Part shown: piece by piece, positions 1 to 11,351 of the stretch | Layout: every line of letters begins with the position of its first letter | Position numbering within the stretch: the stretch's first letter is position 1 | Assembly: GCA_020746105.1 (NCBI GenBank) | Contig: CM036617.1 | Coordinates: 148,928,578-148,992,577 of the forward strand | From: Trogon surrucura | Taxonomy: Eukaryota; Chordata; Aves; Trogoniformes; Trogonidae | Direction of reading: 5' to 3' | DNA length: 64,000 nt | The notes under the pieces: generated by a model | What the model was told of the DNA's origin: nothing | Databases searched by the model: none | Seen by the model: only the letters and a program-made list of their open reading frames with translations | Made by a program: the position numbers and the translations under genes

Positions 1-213
1 AATCTATATTTTTCTCCCCAAGTTGCTCTGGTTCTTTACCCATCATCTTAAATGGTAGATTATTACCCTCCCTATCCTTAATCTCAAACCTTTGAGCCTT
101 TGTAGTTGAAATTATCTCCCTCCACATCACTGTGGAAATGGGGTGGGAAGAGAAGTGAGCTAGAGACCGTGTGGTTCTTTTTCCATTAGTCGGCTTGAAC
201 CATGACAGCCAGT

Positions 214-936
214 CTTGTTTAGTATCTTTATCGATGATCTGGATGAGGGCACTGAGTACACCCTCTCTAAATTAGCAGATGACATAAAAATTGAGCAGGA
301 GTGTTGATCTACTGGTGGATAGGAAGGCTCTACAGATGGATCTAGACAGGTTGTATTGATGGGCTGAGGTCAGTTTTATGAGGTTTAACAAGGCCAAATG
401 CTGGGTCCTGCACTTTGGTCACAACAACCCTCAGAAACACTACGGGCTTGGGGAGGAGTGGCTGGAGAGCTGCCAGGCAGAGAAGGGGATGCTGACTGAC
501 AGGCAGCTGAACGTGAGCCAGCAGTGTGCCCAGGTGGCCAAGAAGGCCAATGGCATCCTGGCCTGTATCAGGAACAGTGTCCAGCAAGACGAGTGAAGTG
601 ATCATGCCCCTGTACTCGGCACTGGTGAGGCCGTACCTCAGATACTGTGTTCAGGTTTGGGCCCCTCACTACAAGAAAGATATTGAGGTGCTGGAGAGTG
701 TTCAAACAAAGGCAACAAAGTGGGTGAAGGGTCTCCAGAGCAAGTCTTATGAGGAGGGCCTGAGGGAACTGGGATTACTTAGTCTGGAGAAGAATAGGCT
801 GAGAAGAATATTGCTCTCTATAGCTCCCTGAAAGGAGGTTTTAGTGAGGTGGGTTTTGGTCTTCTCCCAAGTAACTAGTGATAGGATGAGAGTAAATGTC
901 CTCAAGTTGCACCAGGGGAGATTTAAATCAGACATA
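214..936 (+). mobile_element. CR1 LINE, older copy, 5' segment
   Basis: Decayed piece of CR1 ORF2 reverse transcriptase. The bases at 214-245 correspond to the [12 protein letters not shown] block, and those near 275 to the 'ADD' active-site block (LADD, followed by a break). Further on come CR1 blocks resembling [34 protein letters not shown] and [12 protein letters not shown], in several frames because of indels. The copy is cut off at about 936 by a younger CR1 and resumes at 1373. It is inactive. Confidence 0.9.
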
Positions 937-1372
937 GAGCCACAAAGATGATTAAGGGAGTGGAACATCTCCTTTAGGAGGAAAGGCTGAAGCAGTTGGG
1001 TCTCTTTAGCTTGGAGAAGAGGAGGCTGAGGGGTGACCTCATTAATGTTTATAAATATGTCAAGGGGGAGTGTCAGGAGGATGGAGCCAGGCTCTTTTCA
1101 GTGACGTCCATTGACAGGACAAGGGACAATGGGTTCAAGCTGGAACACAGGAGGTTCCACAAAAATATTAGAAAAACCTTTTTCACTGTGAGGGTGACAG
1201 AGCGCTGGAACAGGCTGTCCAGGGAGGTTGTGGAGTCTCCTCTGGAGACATTCAGAACCCACCTGGATGCGTTCCTGTGTGATCTATTATAGGTGATTCT
1301 GCTCTGGCAGGGGGGCTGGACTAGATGGTCTTTTGAGGTCCCTTCCAACCCCTAACATTCTGTGATTCTGTG
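937..1372 (+). mobile_element. CR1 LINE, younger copy nested in an older CR1
   Basis: 5'-truncated CR1 of about 436 bp. It starts at 'gagccacaaagatgattaaggg' and ends with the tail attctgtgattctgtg. It encodes the ORF2 C-terminus in one frame ([20 protein letters not shown] through to the stop at 1290). The 3' UTR 'gattctgctctggcagggg...ggtcccttccaacc' is diagnostic of avian CR1. It lies inside the older copy, whose own sequence stops just before it and continues just after. Confidence 0.9.
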
Positions 1373-1562
1373 AAAAATTTCTTCACTGAAAGAGGCATTG
1401 AAACAGGCTGTCCAGGGAAGTGGTGGAGTCATCATCCCTGGGGGTGTTCAAAAAATATGTAGACATGCCACTTTGGGACATAGTTGAGTGGTCATGGTAC
1501 TGTTGGGTTGACAGTTGGACTTGATGCTCTTAGAGCTCTTTTCCAAACTTAATGATTCTATG
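1373..1562 (+). mobile_element. CR1 LINE, older copy, 3' segment
   Basis: Continuation of the older CR1 after the nested insertion. It reads 'aaaaatttcttcactgaaag', then 'ggaacaggctgtcc'-type sequence, a CR1 3' UTR (gggttgacagttggacttgatgctcttagag) and a worn tail 'aatgattctatgg'. It fits end to end with the segment at 214-936, with only a few bases missing at the join. Confidence 0.85.
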
Positions 1563-3365
1563 GTTTTTGACTCCTTGAAGAAAACATTTTATGGTTTGCA
1601 TTCTTAAACAGGAGAATAAGTAACAGGGATAGTTTGCAGTGGGCTTGCATTTGGGCTTTGCAGCTTCCTAAATCTCACTGCAAGTTACCCACAGACACAA
1701 GGATGAGAGATGATGAAAAAGTGTGGCTGAGATTAATACCTCCATCTAGACTGCGATGGATCATGAGGACAAGCAGGCAACTGCTGCTATTAAATATTTA
1801 ATAGCAAGTAAAACATTTTATTTTTTTCTTTTATCTCCTGAGATTACGTTGGACAGGATTTTTACTTCCCTGCCATTGATAACAGGAATAATCCCATTGC
1901 TAGGGATATCAGCATAGCAAGCACTGCATGAACGCTGTTGTCGAAGTTTAAGGCTGGACCATCCACTAAACTTTGACACATGCCTCAGACAACTTTTATC
2001 CTGGTACTCTCAAGCCAGGACAACTGTGAACTCCAACAACTTTGAGATTCTAACAAGTACCTGTTGTACTCCATCCTCTACACCCACAATTCCCCTTACT
2101 CCTCTGCAGAGTACAGCCAAGTCTGCAGAATCCATCTTTTTCACTTGCTGGCTTGTCCACTTAGGCACATCCTCTTTAGACACAGCCAAACTCCAAGGCA
2201 GCAGAGTGCCAGGCTGGCAAATATGTTTGTGGCTTTTCTGATCTCTTTGCCAATGTCTAGGATGGATGACTGAACTGGACAGCTGAAGCTCCCAGACACA
2301 TGTCCGTAGAATGGCAGTTATTGCTTCAGAGAACAGAAAGGAACATATACTTGTTGCAATGTAATCTCTGTTCCCAGCTGCCTTCACAGCCTTGGTGAGA
2401 TAAGTCTTCACTGGACAGCAAAATTTAACATCACTAACCTTGCTGGAAAGCCTTAAAGTGGCGTTATTCTCACTGACCTTTTGTTATTCAAGAGAAATAG
2501 GTAGGCTGTCAACTTCCTTTTAAAAATAGATACAGGATAATACCTCCCTTTTTAAACTAACTCCAAATTCTAGAAAGATGTGATTTATATACTACAAGTC
2601 AGAAAGGAAAACACAGAAAACAGCAGCACCATGCAGTGTAGACCTATTGGTGCAGGGCAATCAACAAAGCAAGAGACAACTGAGAAACACAAGATGCCTG
2701 ACAAGTTGAGACCAGCACAATTCCTGCAGGGAAGAATTGGGAAGAAAATCAGGCAGAAGAATTAATGTACAACGAAGATGGAAGGGACATAGCAGTTCTG
2801 TTATAGTATTGACCGTTTATTATAACTTTGCAGAAACAGTGCAAGATCATCCACTTGACTGAAAGGACCAAGACTGACTCCCTTTCTTTGACCACGTTCA
2901 AAGTTAACAAAGAGGGAGGGGTGCAAGAAAGCTGGCAGAACTCTGCCTTGTCCGCCAATCTTTCTTCTCTCCTTTTTTTTCTATTATAGAGTAAGAAGAG
3001 GATGAAAGTTTACAATTCTTGAGTAGTCTGGAGTGAAATGTGGTACAATATTTTCTCTGAATCTTTCTAACCAAGTAAATCTCTAGGATGGAAGAGCAGC
3101 AGCTGTTCAGTAGCTTGCAGCAGCTGTCCACTTTGGCTCTTCACACCTCTCACATAAGAAACCTGCAGTCAGTTTCACCTGCTACTTCTCATACAACAGA
3201 GCTGCTTTTATAGACTCATTTTTCAAAGCATTACACCGAATGGAAAATAGAACTGCTTAAAGATAAATTTTGCTTTAAATGGCCATGTGATTTGATACAT
3301 TTGCTTTGGTTTTCCTGATTTTTTTTATAACTTAAAACAAATGTCTAACATGTTGGTCTCCCTTA

Positions 3366-3701
3366 GAGAGAGACTTTTTGGAAGGCAGGGAACCTCCAGG
3401 AAGGCTGGGGAGGGACTTTTTACAGAAGTGTCCACCAATAGGACAAGAGGAAATGGATTTAAGCTAAAGGAAAATATATTTAGATTGGATCTCAGGAAAA
3501 AATTCTTCAGTATGAGGGTGGCAAGACTCTGGAATAAATTGTCAAGAGAAGTTGCGGATGTCCCCTCCCTGGAGGTGTTCAAGGCCAAGATGGATGAGGC
3601 CTTGAGTCATCTGGTCTAGCTGAGAGGCATCTCTGCCCATGGCAGGGAGGTTGGATCAGACGATCTCTAAAGTCCCTTCCAACCTAGACCACTCTGTGAC
3701 A
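3366..3701 (+). mobile_element. CR1 LINE, 3' fragment
   Basis: Fragment of the ORF2 C-terminus and 3' UTR. The encoded motifs are RTRGNGFKLKEN, FRLDLRKKFFSMRVARLWNK, LSREV and LEVFKAKMDEAL, followed by 'ggttggatcagacgatctctaaagtcccttccaacct'. The tail is reduced to 'actctgtgac'. It belongs to a different CR1 lineage from the copy at 10.8 kb, judging by the diverged 3' UTR. Confidence 0.85.
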
Positions 3702-4370
3702 AAAAAAATATTGCAGCCTTATTACAAAGTATGCTGGTTAGGCTTGAGAAACAACATTTCTAAGAGAGCCAAGGGACTAGTTGCCATTATTTGCTAATAT
3801 TCTCATAAAGATCTTCATGGACAAGGTAACACAATTAGCATCAGACAAATCTCTTGACCCAGTAGAGCCAAGTAACCCAGTTTGCCCCTTTTCTGCTGAA
3901 TTCCTTAACTATTCAATGCATGTCCCACTGACTCACAAAAGATTAGCAGATTAGTGAAAACAAAGGCTATGCTACACCATGCAAGTAAGTTCCCAAACCC
4001 TGCTAAGGTTGCCTAGCAGAAAAAATGTTTTAGTTGGTACATAATATAGCTAGTTGCACACATTTCTACATAAAGAAAATAAACCCTAGGAAAAAAAAAA
4101 AAAGTGGTTTTGCTTGGAGAAGAAAGCATTTACCTTGAAAATTAACTATACAAATAATTAATAGGACAGTTTAATGGTGCACAAGTACCACTATTGCTAC
4201 CAGATGATAGATGATACATGGCTTAAGGTCTAAGCAAGAAACAATCATCCTCAGAACATGTCTTCTCCAATTCATTGAATGGACATATTAACATCAACAT
4301 AAGTGCTACAAGAAACTTCTTGTGAACAGAAGTGCTAACAGCGTCTGTCTCTTTCTGCTTCAGTTTGTAA

Positions 4371-4411
4371 AGAAAAAAAAAAAAAGAAAAAAAGAGAAAG
4401 AAAAAGAAAAT
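4371..4411 (+). repeat. A/G-rich simple tract
   Basis: Run of A broken by single G (aaaaaaaaaaaagaaaaaa type). Confidence 0.85.
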
Positions 4412-5731
4412 TAGTAAAGTGAATTGATTTCTTTCATTTCTGCTCCTCTTTTATGGGGCGGATACTGCAAGCAGCAAGGGGCCAAAATTTATTAACATAC
4501 TGTCACAAACACAGAAAATACCTGCAGAACACCAACATAAAAAAGCTAGTGGTTGTTTCCAACAACATCCATATACAACAGTGCAGATCTCAGATAACTT
4601 CAGAATCTGCGAGTCCTCCAAAGATCCCACCCTAAAAAACAAAAGCATCAATCCAAAGCTACGGAAGTGAAATGCCTTTGCCCTGAAGTGTCATTAACAC
4701 CAAGAGTGACTCAAGCTCAGGTTTGCACTACAGGCCTAACTGTTCTCAACTACTAACATAAAAAGTACCACTGTATTAGTAAAGAAAATCAAAGATAATT
4801 ATTAACTTTGCCCCGCCAAAATATTTTTTTTAAAAAAGCTGCTTAACAAAAGTATTGCATTTAATATCTGCCTGAAGATTATCAATAGGGCGGTTATTAT
4901 TTTGCTTTCAATGAGAAATGGGGCATTCAAGTCTGGCAATCTTGAAAAGTCTGGTTCCATCTTTGTCAGCACATTCTTCACGTGACTAGATATATCCCTG
5001 TGTACACTTGCTTCAAAATTGCAAATTTTCTCAGAACAAACATCATACCATCGTCAGAATTTCATGCAGTATCTTAATTACACCAGAATGAGCAGGCCTG
5101 AAAGCTACCAACCATCCATCTTTGCAATAGAGTAAATTTGTGGCACAGGAACTGAAATGCACCATTCAATCCAGGCATAACAGAGGTTATTGTATTCTTC
5201 CCAGTGGGTAACTGCACTGGAAGCTTGCAATGAATGGGATTAGATGGGATAATCACCACTAAAATAATCAGACCCAATGGCTTTAATGGGATGATGTCCA
5301 AATATGCCAGCAATTAATTGGATACAGGAGGTGACTAAGCTATTCTACTTTCAAGCCGTATAAATAAAATATGAAATTAATCCAAGTTCAAGCAGTCCAC
5401 TAGAGCCAAAAGAGTTGCTAGACTTTGTACTGTATCCGAATTTAGGCTGCAGTTATCACAGTAACACACTGAGGGGAATCTGAAAATGTTTTTCTTTATC
5501 TGCCTATTGTTTGGGTAGTTTATATCTACCAAAATGGGTGTGCATACTTTCTGTAGCTTCCCATTAGCTTCACAGCTGGAACAAAAAATCCCTCATGACA
5601 ATATAAACCAAAATGTATGGCACAGAACTAATTCTGCATGGTTTTGCATGCACTGGGCAACCCAGATTTACATGAAACTCCAGTTACACTGTAACACTTC
5701 GGTTAACTTCACTTTAAAACGCTGTATGCAC

Positions 5732-5775
5732 TTGTTTGTTGGGTTTTTTTTGTTTGCTTGCTTGTTTGTTTGTTT
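5732..5775 (+). repeat. T/G-rich (TTTG/TTGC) simple repeat
   Basis: Imperfect tetranucleotide array of ttgt, ttgc and tttg units. Confidence 0.85.
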
Positions 5776-5890
5776 AACATACTAATACTGAAGTGGCTTC
5801 AGGTAGAAAACTAGAACAGTCTTTCTACAAGGTCGTTATGGCCTTTGGCTGCTCATATTAGTAGCAATTACAGATTTTTTTCACACATTC

Positions 5891-5937
5891 TTTAAGGTCC
5901 CTTCCAACCTCTAACATTCTGTGATTCTGTGATTCTG
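5891..5937 (+). mobile_element. CR1 3' tail only
   Basis: 47-bp remnant 'aggtcccttccaacctctaacattctgtgattctg...', the extreme 3' end of a CR1. This is the usual result of strong 5' truncation at insertion. Confidence 0.85.
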
Positions 5938-7937
5938 AGCCAGATCTTACTTTACAATCCTAGAATTTTCAGATTACTGTTCTTATGACTCAGTTTGGGC
6001 ATGGGGAGAGGGAAGTAGGATGAGAGTGTGAAGTTGTTTTGCAAATATTATGTCATTCAAAATAATTTATTCTACAGAGCAGCAGATCTTGAGATGAGCT
6101 GTTAATTTCCCTATTTGCTCTGCACTCAGCTATAAGAATTTGCTTTGTTTAACAATGACTACAGTCAAAGCTGTTATCTTTCAAGTAGAGTCTCAGATTT
6201 TTACAGACAAGGTGCTCAGACGCCAACCACAGAGGAAGGATGGATGACACTTGATACACTCCAAATACACATGGAGTTAATGTTTCTTTTAAGGCAGCAT
6301 CATTTTTACCTCTCTGGAAGAACCTGTCGATCCATTTTATTTTAAGTGCACGCAATACAGCTACAAGAAGAACTAGGGTTCAGAATCCACTTCATTTCCT
6401 GATGTGTCAATCTCTTTACTTGCATCTGGACATCTCTGCTCTAGCTAGAGGCCCTCCTTATCTTCTTTATCCAATATCTAGAGAAGGGAACTTTTTTCAG
6501 ATCACTGCTTACATAGGAGCAGGGAGATACAATGAGCCTTCAGGAGGTGCCGCTTTAGGTGTTTCAGTAACGATGGTACCTCAGTGTCATTACAAGACTG
6601 CAAAACAGTGTTTTCAGTAGTCCTCTCACATCTGACATAGTACGCTTTTTCTAAGATATTGAGTCTTCTTTTTCTGGCAATTTGCCATGTGACATCTCAA
6701 TGCTGCACACCAGCAAAGGATGCACAGATCCGATTGTCAGAACACAACATGTTACCTCTGTGCATGTGTGTGTGTGACTTTGTCAAAAGCACAACTTTGA
6801 GAGAACCTCCATAGCTCAAATAAAGTGCCATCATAAAGACGTGGTCCTCTACACTTCAAAATTAACTAGCAAAACTCTTTTTGTTTTTCAGGGAACAAAG
6901 TGAAAGTATCAAACTTTTCAATAGGGAAGTCTCTAGACTCTAAATAACACCTTTTCATCTTTTCAATATTCTGACTCTTCTAAGGGAGAACTTGCTCCGG
7001 GCTGCAGCTCTTCTTATGCATAAGGCTACTTTGCAGTCTTCAAACAAGCAGAGGAGACCATGAGACAGCTCAATTGTCAGCTCAATCCCATCCATGTCAG
7101 GACAGAACCACCATTTACATTGTGAGGAGTGTTTCTGTTATCTTCACACCTCTTCTTTCTTGGTCTGTTTTCTTTCTTCCTCTCAATTTTACTTTTCTTG
7201 GTCTCTATTCACTTTTTTTTGCTCCCTCTTATATATAGCAATAGTATCTTTAGTAAAAGAAGGAGAGCAGAGCAGAGTGAAGAAAGAAATATCTTTAGAT
7301 TTCTCCTTTTTAAATACTGGTATGGTTCTGATCTTTCTTCCATTTTGCTGCTGTATTGCCCCCAAATATTGGCTTTGTAAAAAGAGAAATGGAAATGTGA
7401 AGTTGAGCTTATGTACCAGGGAAAGCTTGCTGTAAGATATTAGTAGGAGAAAACCTTTCTTTTTTAGTTGGCCCAAGGGTATTTTCCTAGCTGACAGCTG
7501 GCCTAGTTACCATGGAAAACAGAAGAGCTGGAGGGCAGGCACAGTAGGAAAGTGAGGCATAGACCTACATGAAATTAGGTTGCCTTAGTTTGCAGAGGCT
7601 TGCTGAAATTAATCTCATTTCAGATAGCTTAGTTGCTCTTTCATTGCCATGTAGGAGACACTAAGTTTCATCTAGGTTTACAAGTCCATCTTAGCTCTGC
7701 TGAGACGTGTTCAGCTGTGGGGCCAGATCTGAATAATCTTTTGAATAAGCTAAATTCCCTTTTAATGAACCCCTAACCAAGAAGGTATTACTTCTTAAGT
7801 TTTTACCAAGGAAATCTCACATGACTCTCTTCGGATCAAACCATATAGTCTTGGGGTTAAAATACATAAATTTTAATGTCAGAATAATTTAAGGTAGATT
7901 CAAGAATGAAAAAAACATCTTGAATTTCTGATTTTAT

Positions 7938-8035
7938 TTGCTAGGTGACTTTGTAAAAATTCTTTAATTTTTCTATGCTTTTGTTTTCCTTTTCAAAAGA
8001 GGAAAGGATTATTTACCTCCTTGTAGAATGCTGTT
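7938..8035 (+). mobile_element. MIR-like SINE remnant
   Basis: The order 'tgctaggtgacttt...aaaattctttaatttttctatgctttt...ttccttttcaaaagaggaaaggattatttacctcc' resembles the MIR core (tgtgtgaccttgggcaagtcacttaacctctctg...tttcctcatctgtaaaatggggataatacctacctc). It is diverged and was judged by eye only. Confidence 0.45.
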
Positions 8036-10838
8036 TATTTGTAAGATGCTCTTATGCCACAGAGGTAAATGTCATGGCAAATAGGTCTGTTTAATAACAT
8101 TGCCACTGCTTTCCCATGTGGTACTTGTATAGCCAGCATTTTTCAATCATATGGGAGAAAATAGCAGCCTCAGGCATTCTTTTGCTCATGAGAAAAGCAG
8201 AATTAAGATTTAGTTGTTGTGATGAAAAGTTCAGCTCTAGTTCCAAGATTCACAATCACATTTGTGGAAGTATTATTGCAGTAAGCAGATGTCATATTTC
8301 CATATGTCCCGAGTCGGGTAAAGAGTGAAGCATGATCTCCAGGGGCAGTTACTGCATTGGCAAAATAAATATATATCAGATATCTGACACAAAAAAGCGT
8401 CTGGGACTTTGAAACTCACTGGCTCTGCTATACATAACTTCACTTGCACTCAAAGTGCTCATGCTCGGTCCATGTGAAGCTGCAGCTGGATAATGGACTG
8501 AGAGACAGAAATAATATTTTCCCCCTCCATTTTCTCACCATATTCATGCTCACTCACTTTTTCCTGTGAAAGAATTAAATCAACCTTTGAATCAACCCTA
8601 TTTCTCCTTAGATGAGTACTCTGCTGCGTGCGCAAAAATCTTTAAGTGCCAAAAAAGAATATGGATAAACACCGTATTATTTCTACCAAAAAATTAGTAG
8701 CTATACTCATGGGGTTGCAGCCATGGGCCAGCCTTGCAGAGCGAGGCAAATTACTGTTTCAATCTCCTTTAAATTGCTGTTTTAAAAATTCCTGATGATA
8801 AAGCAGGGCAGCAGCTGAAGACTGCATAGGTCAGCTTTAAATTGATGCAAAAAATTATATTAAAATGGGCTGGTTTTTAAGTGACTTTCTATTTTCATAC
8901 CATGACCAAGCAATGTAATTCTGAGTGATGCACAGAACAAGGTACTGACAATTGCAAGAAAATTTGACATGACTTCTTAAATTCTTTTCAACAAACTTCC
9001 CTATCAATAAAAGCACACACATGAAATCTGTGGGTTACCCAAGTCACTCAGAAGCTGGATAAGCAGTGCCTACTAGAAAAGTTTAATTAATAAAAATGAT
9101 TCTCCTGATAGAAATCATCACACACAGTGGAATGACATTGTGGAAAAGGTTAAATAGAATACATACCAACTTCTGATACCAGACTCAACAACAGAAATGT
9201 TACAGGTCAAAGCAAAAATTAGCTGAGATAGGTAGGCAGAGTTTTATCAGCCAACATCATGCCAAGCCCTAAGAACCATTGAAATCTTGTTTATTGTCTC
9301 ATCTCCTCTGTGCCCAGTGCTCACAGGATAATTACTTGACATAGCAATGTCCTATTTCCAAGACACAAACCCACTACCCTTGCTGATGTACAAACAAGGT
9401 CTTCCCTCAGTTAAAAAAATGTATTGTGTTACAGTACTCATGATGAGAGACTGTTCTTTAGGGTAAACCACACCCGTGGATTTGACTCTGGAAATCCCTG
9501 TTCAGTCCCTTCTGCATTAACCAACACGGCAGCTGCCATACTAAAGCTAATGAGCCTGATTAATATCAATTCAGTAAATTAATTTTTTTCCAGATAACAG
9601 ATAATTTTTTTACTAATCCAGACATTTCTACCCATTTAATTTCAGCTGACATAACATAATTTTTCATTTAACACTAATTGAAAACTACTGCTTTCTTATT
9701 CCAAAGAGCATTTGCTGTCACATATAACTTATGCCTTTTTATACAGCTATTTTTCAAATAATACCATCATCAAATCTTGTGTTTTGCCTAGCTGCAGAAC
9801 TTTGATACCCAAGCATGTGATTACCGATGTGTGTAGAATGGAACAATCAGGTAATTTCTCTTAAGGGTTTTCATTTTACCATATTTTCCTAATATTTTCC
9901 ATGACACATTTGTAAAACATCTGATTGAAACAAATGAATAAAAGTATAATAAACAACTCTTCACTTAAGAAATGCTGAAGTTAGCCCTTCTAGGTTTTTT
10001 GTGTTTTTTTTTTTTTTAATAGCTAAAATAATTCTGTGTTTCTTCAGCTTGCCTTTAGGCTTGGTTTCTTCAGACGATACAGAAGAAGATGCACATCCCT
10101 ACTACTCGGTCATTTGCTTTTATTATAACATAAAAGATAAAATCTCCCACTGGCTACAATAAAATGTCAATATTTATATATCAAGGAACTGACAAGAGGT
10201 AGGAGGAAGCATACTTCATTACACATCTAAAAGAAAGTATTCATATTTGTGTCATGGAGTGCTTGAAGTGGCCCAACACTGTCATTGCTGACAGCAAGGG
10301 GAATTCCTTGGGACTGAATATATCATTTAACTACTCTTGTCTCATGGAGATCCTATCCTGTGGTATTCACCATGATTCTGTCTTTCAGCTGTAACATGAC
10401 CTGTGTGGAACACTACAGAAAGTTTGTGATGAAAATCTCCATCCAACAGGTGATACCTATTACCAACTTGGTTATTTAGCCAACACTTGTATCATTCTCA
10501 GTACTTCCAAAGATGTGAACACTCTTTCTCTCATGTTATCTAAGGACAACCCTGACACCTCAAGAATTGAAGGACTGTGAAAACTGAATCAGTAAACAAG
10601 CCAAGACAGGTGCAGAATTCATGTGTACCTTCCAGAAGCATGGAGCAGGCAGGATCTCTGGAGGTTCTCTGGTCTGTTTTCTGCTCAAAACAGATGGCCC
10701 TGATACTGGGTCAGGTTGTTCAGAAGGCTTGGCCTCAGCAGCAGGAAGGGAAACAGGGGAAGGAACAGAGGTGCAATTTGACTGCATGATGATGAGTCCA
10801 CAGAACAAAAGGTGGTTTCAAAAGATATGACAGGTAGG

Positions 10839-11351
10839 CCTGGAATATTGTGTCCAGTTCTGGGTCCCTCAGTTCAAGAAGGACAGGAAGCTGCTTGAGA
10901 GAGTCCAGCGCAGAGCCACAAAAACGATTAAGGGAGTGGAACATCTCCCTTAGGAGGAAAGGCTGAAGGAGCTGGGTCTCTTTAGCTTGGAGAAGAGGAG
11001 GCTGAGGGATGACCTCAGGAATGTTTATAAATATGTCAAGGGGGAGTGTCAGGAAGACGGAGCCAGGCTCTTTTCAGCAGCATCCAATGACAGGACAAGG
11101 GGCAATGGGTGCAAGCTGGAACACAGGAGGTTCCATAAAAATATGAGAAAAAACTTTTTCACTGTGAGGGTGACAGAGCACTGGAACAGGCTGCCCAGGG
11201 AGGTTGTGGAGTCTCCTTCTCTGAAGACGTTCAAAACCCACCTGGACGCGTTCCTGTGCGCTCTGCTGTAGGTGATTCTGCTCTGGCAGGGGTGTTGGAC
11301 TTGATGATCTTTGAGGTCCCTTCCAATCTCTAACATTCTGTGATTCTGTGA
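10839..11351 (+). mobile_element. CR1 LINE, 3' part
   Basis: 5'-truncated CR1 of about 510 bp. It begins in the [15 protein letters not shown] block (cctggaatattgtgtccagttctgg), runs through [15 protein letters not shown] and [20 protein letters not shown] to a stop at 11271, then a CR1 3' UTR and attctgtgattctgtga. A one-base difference in the block near 10950 splits the frame. Its 3' part is very close to the nested copy at 937-1372, so both belong to one subfamily. Confidence 0.92.

Noticed and set aside
7094..7435. 113-codon plus-strand frame rich in Phe, Leu and Ser
   Set aside because: It comes from a pyrimidine-rich stretch, and hydrophobic composition alone does not support a membrane protein.
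9150..9190. Minus-strand WYQKL, a motif expected in the next PIK3C2G exon
   Set aside because: A stop codon lies just before it and the following residues do not match the family. There is no suitable splice context at the expected distance, so it is probably chance.
9690..9725. Minus-strand TANALW resembling the SNALPL segment of the kinase N-lobe
   Set aside because: The similarity stops after a few residues, the surrounding frame does not fit, and there is no splice support.
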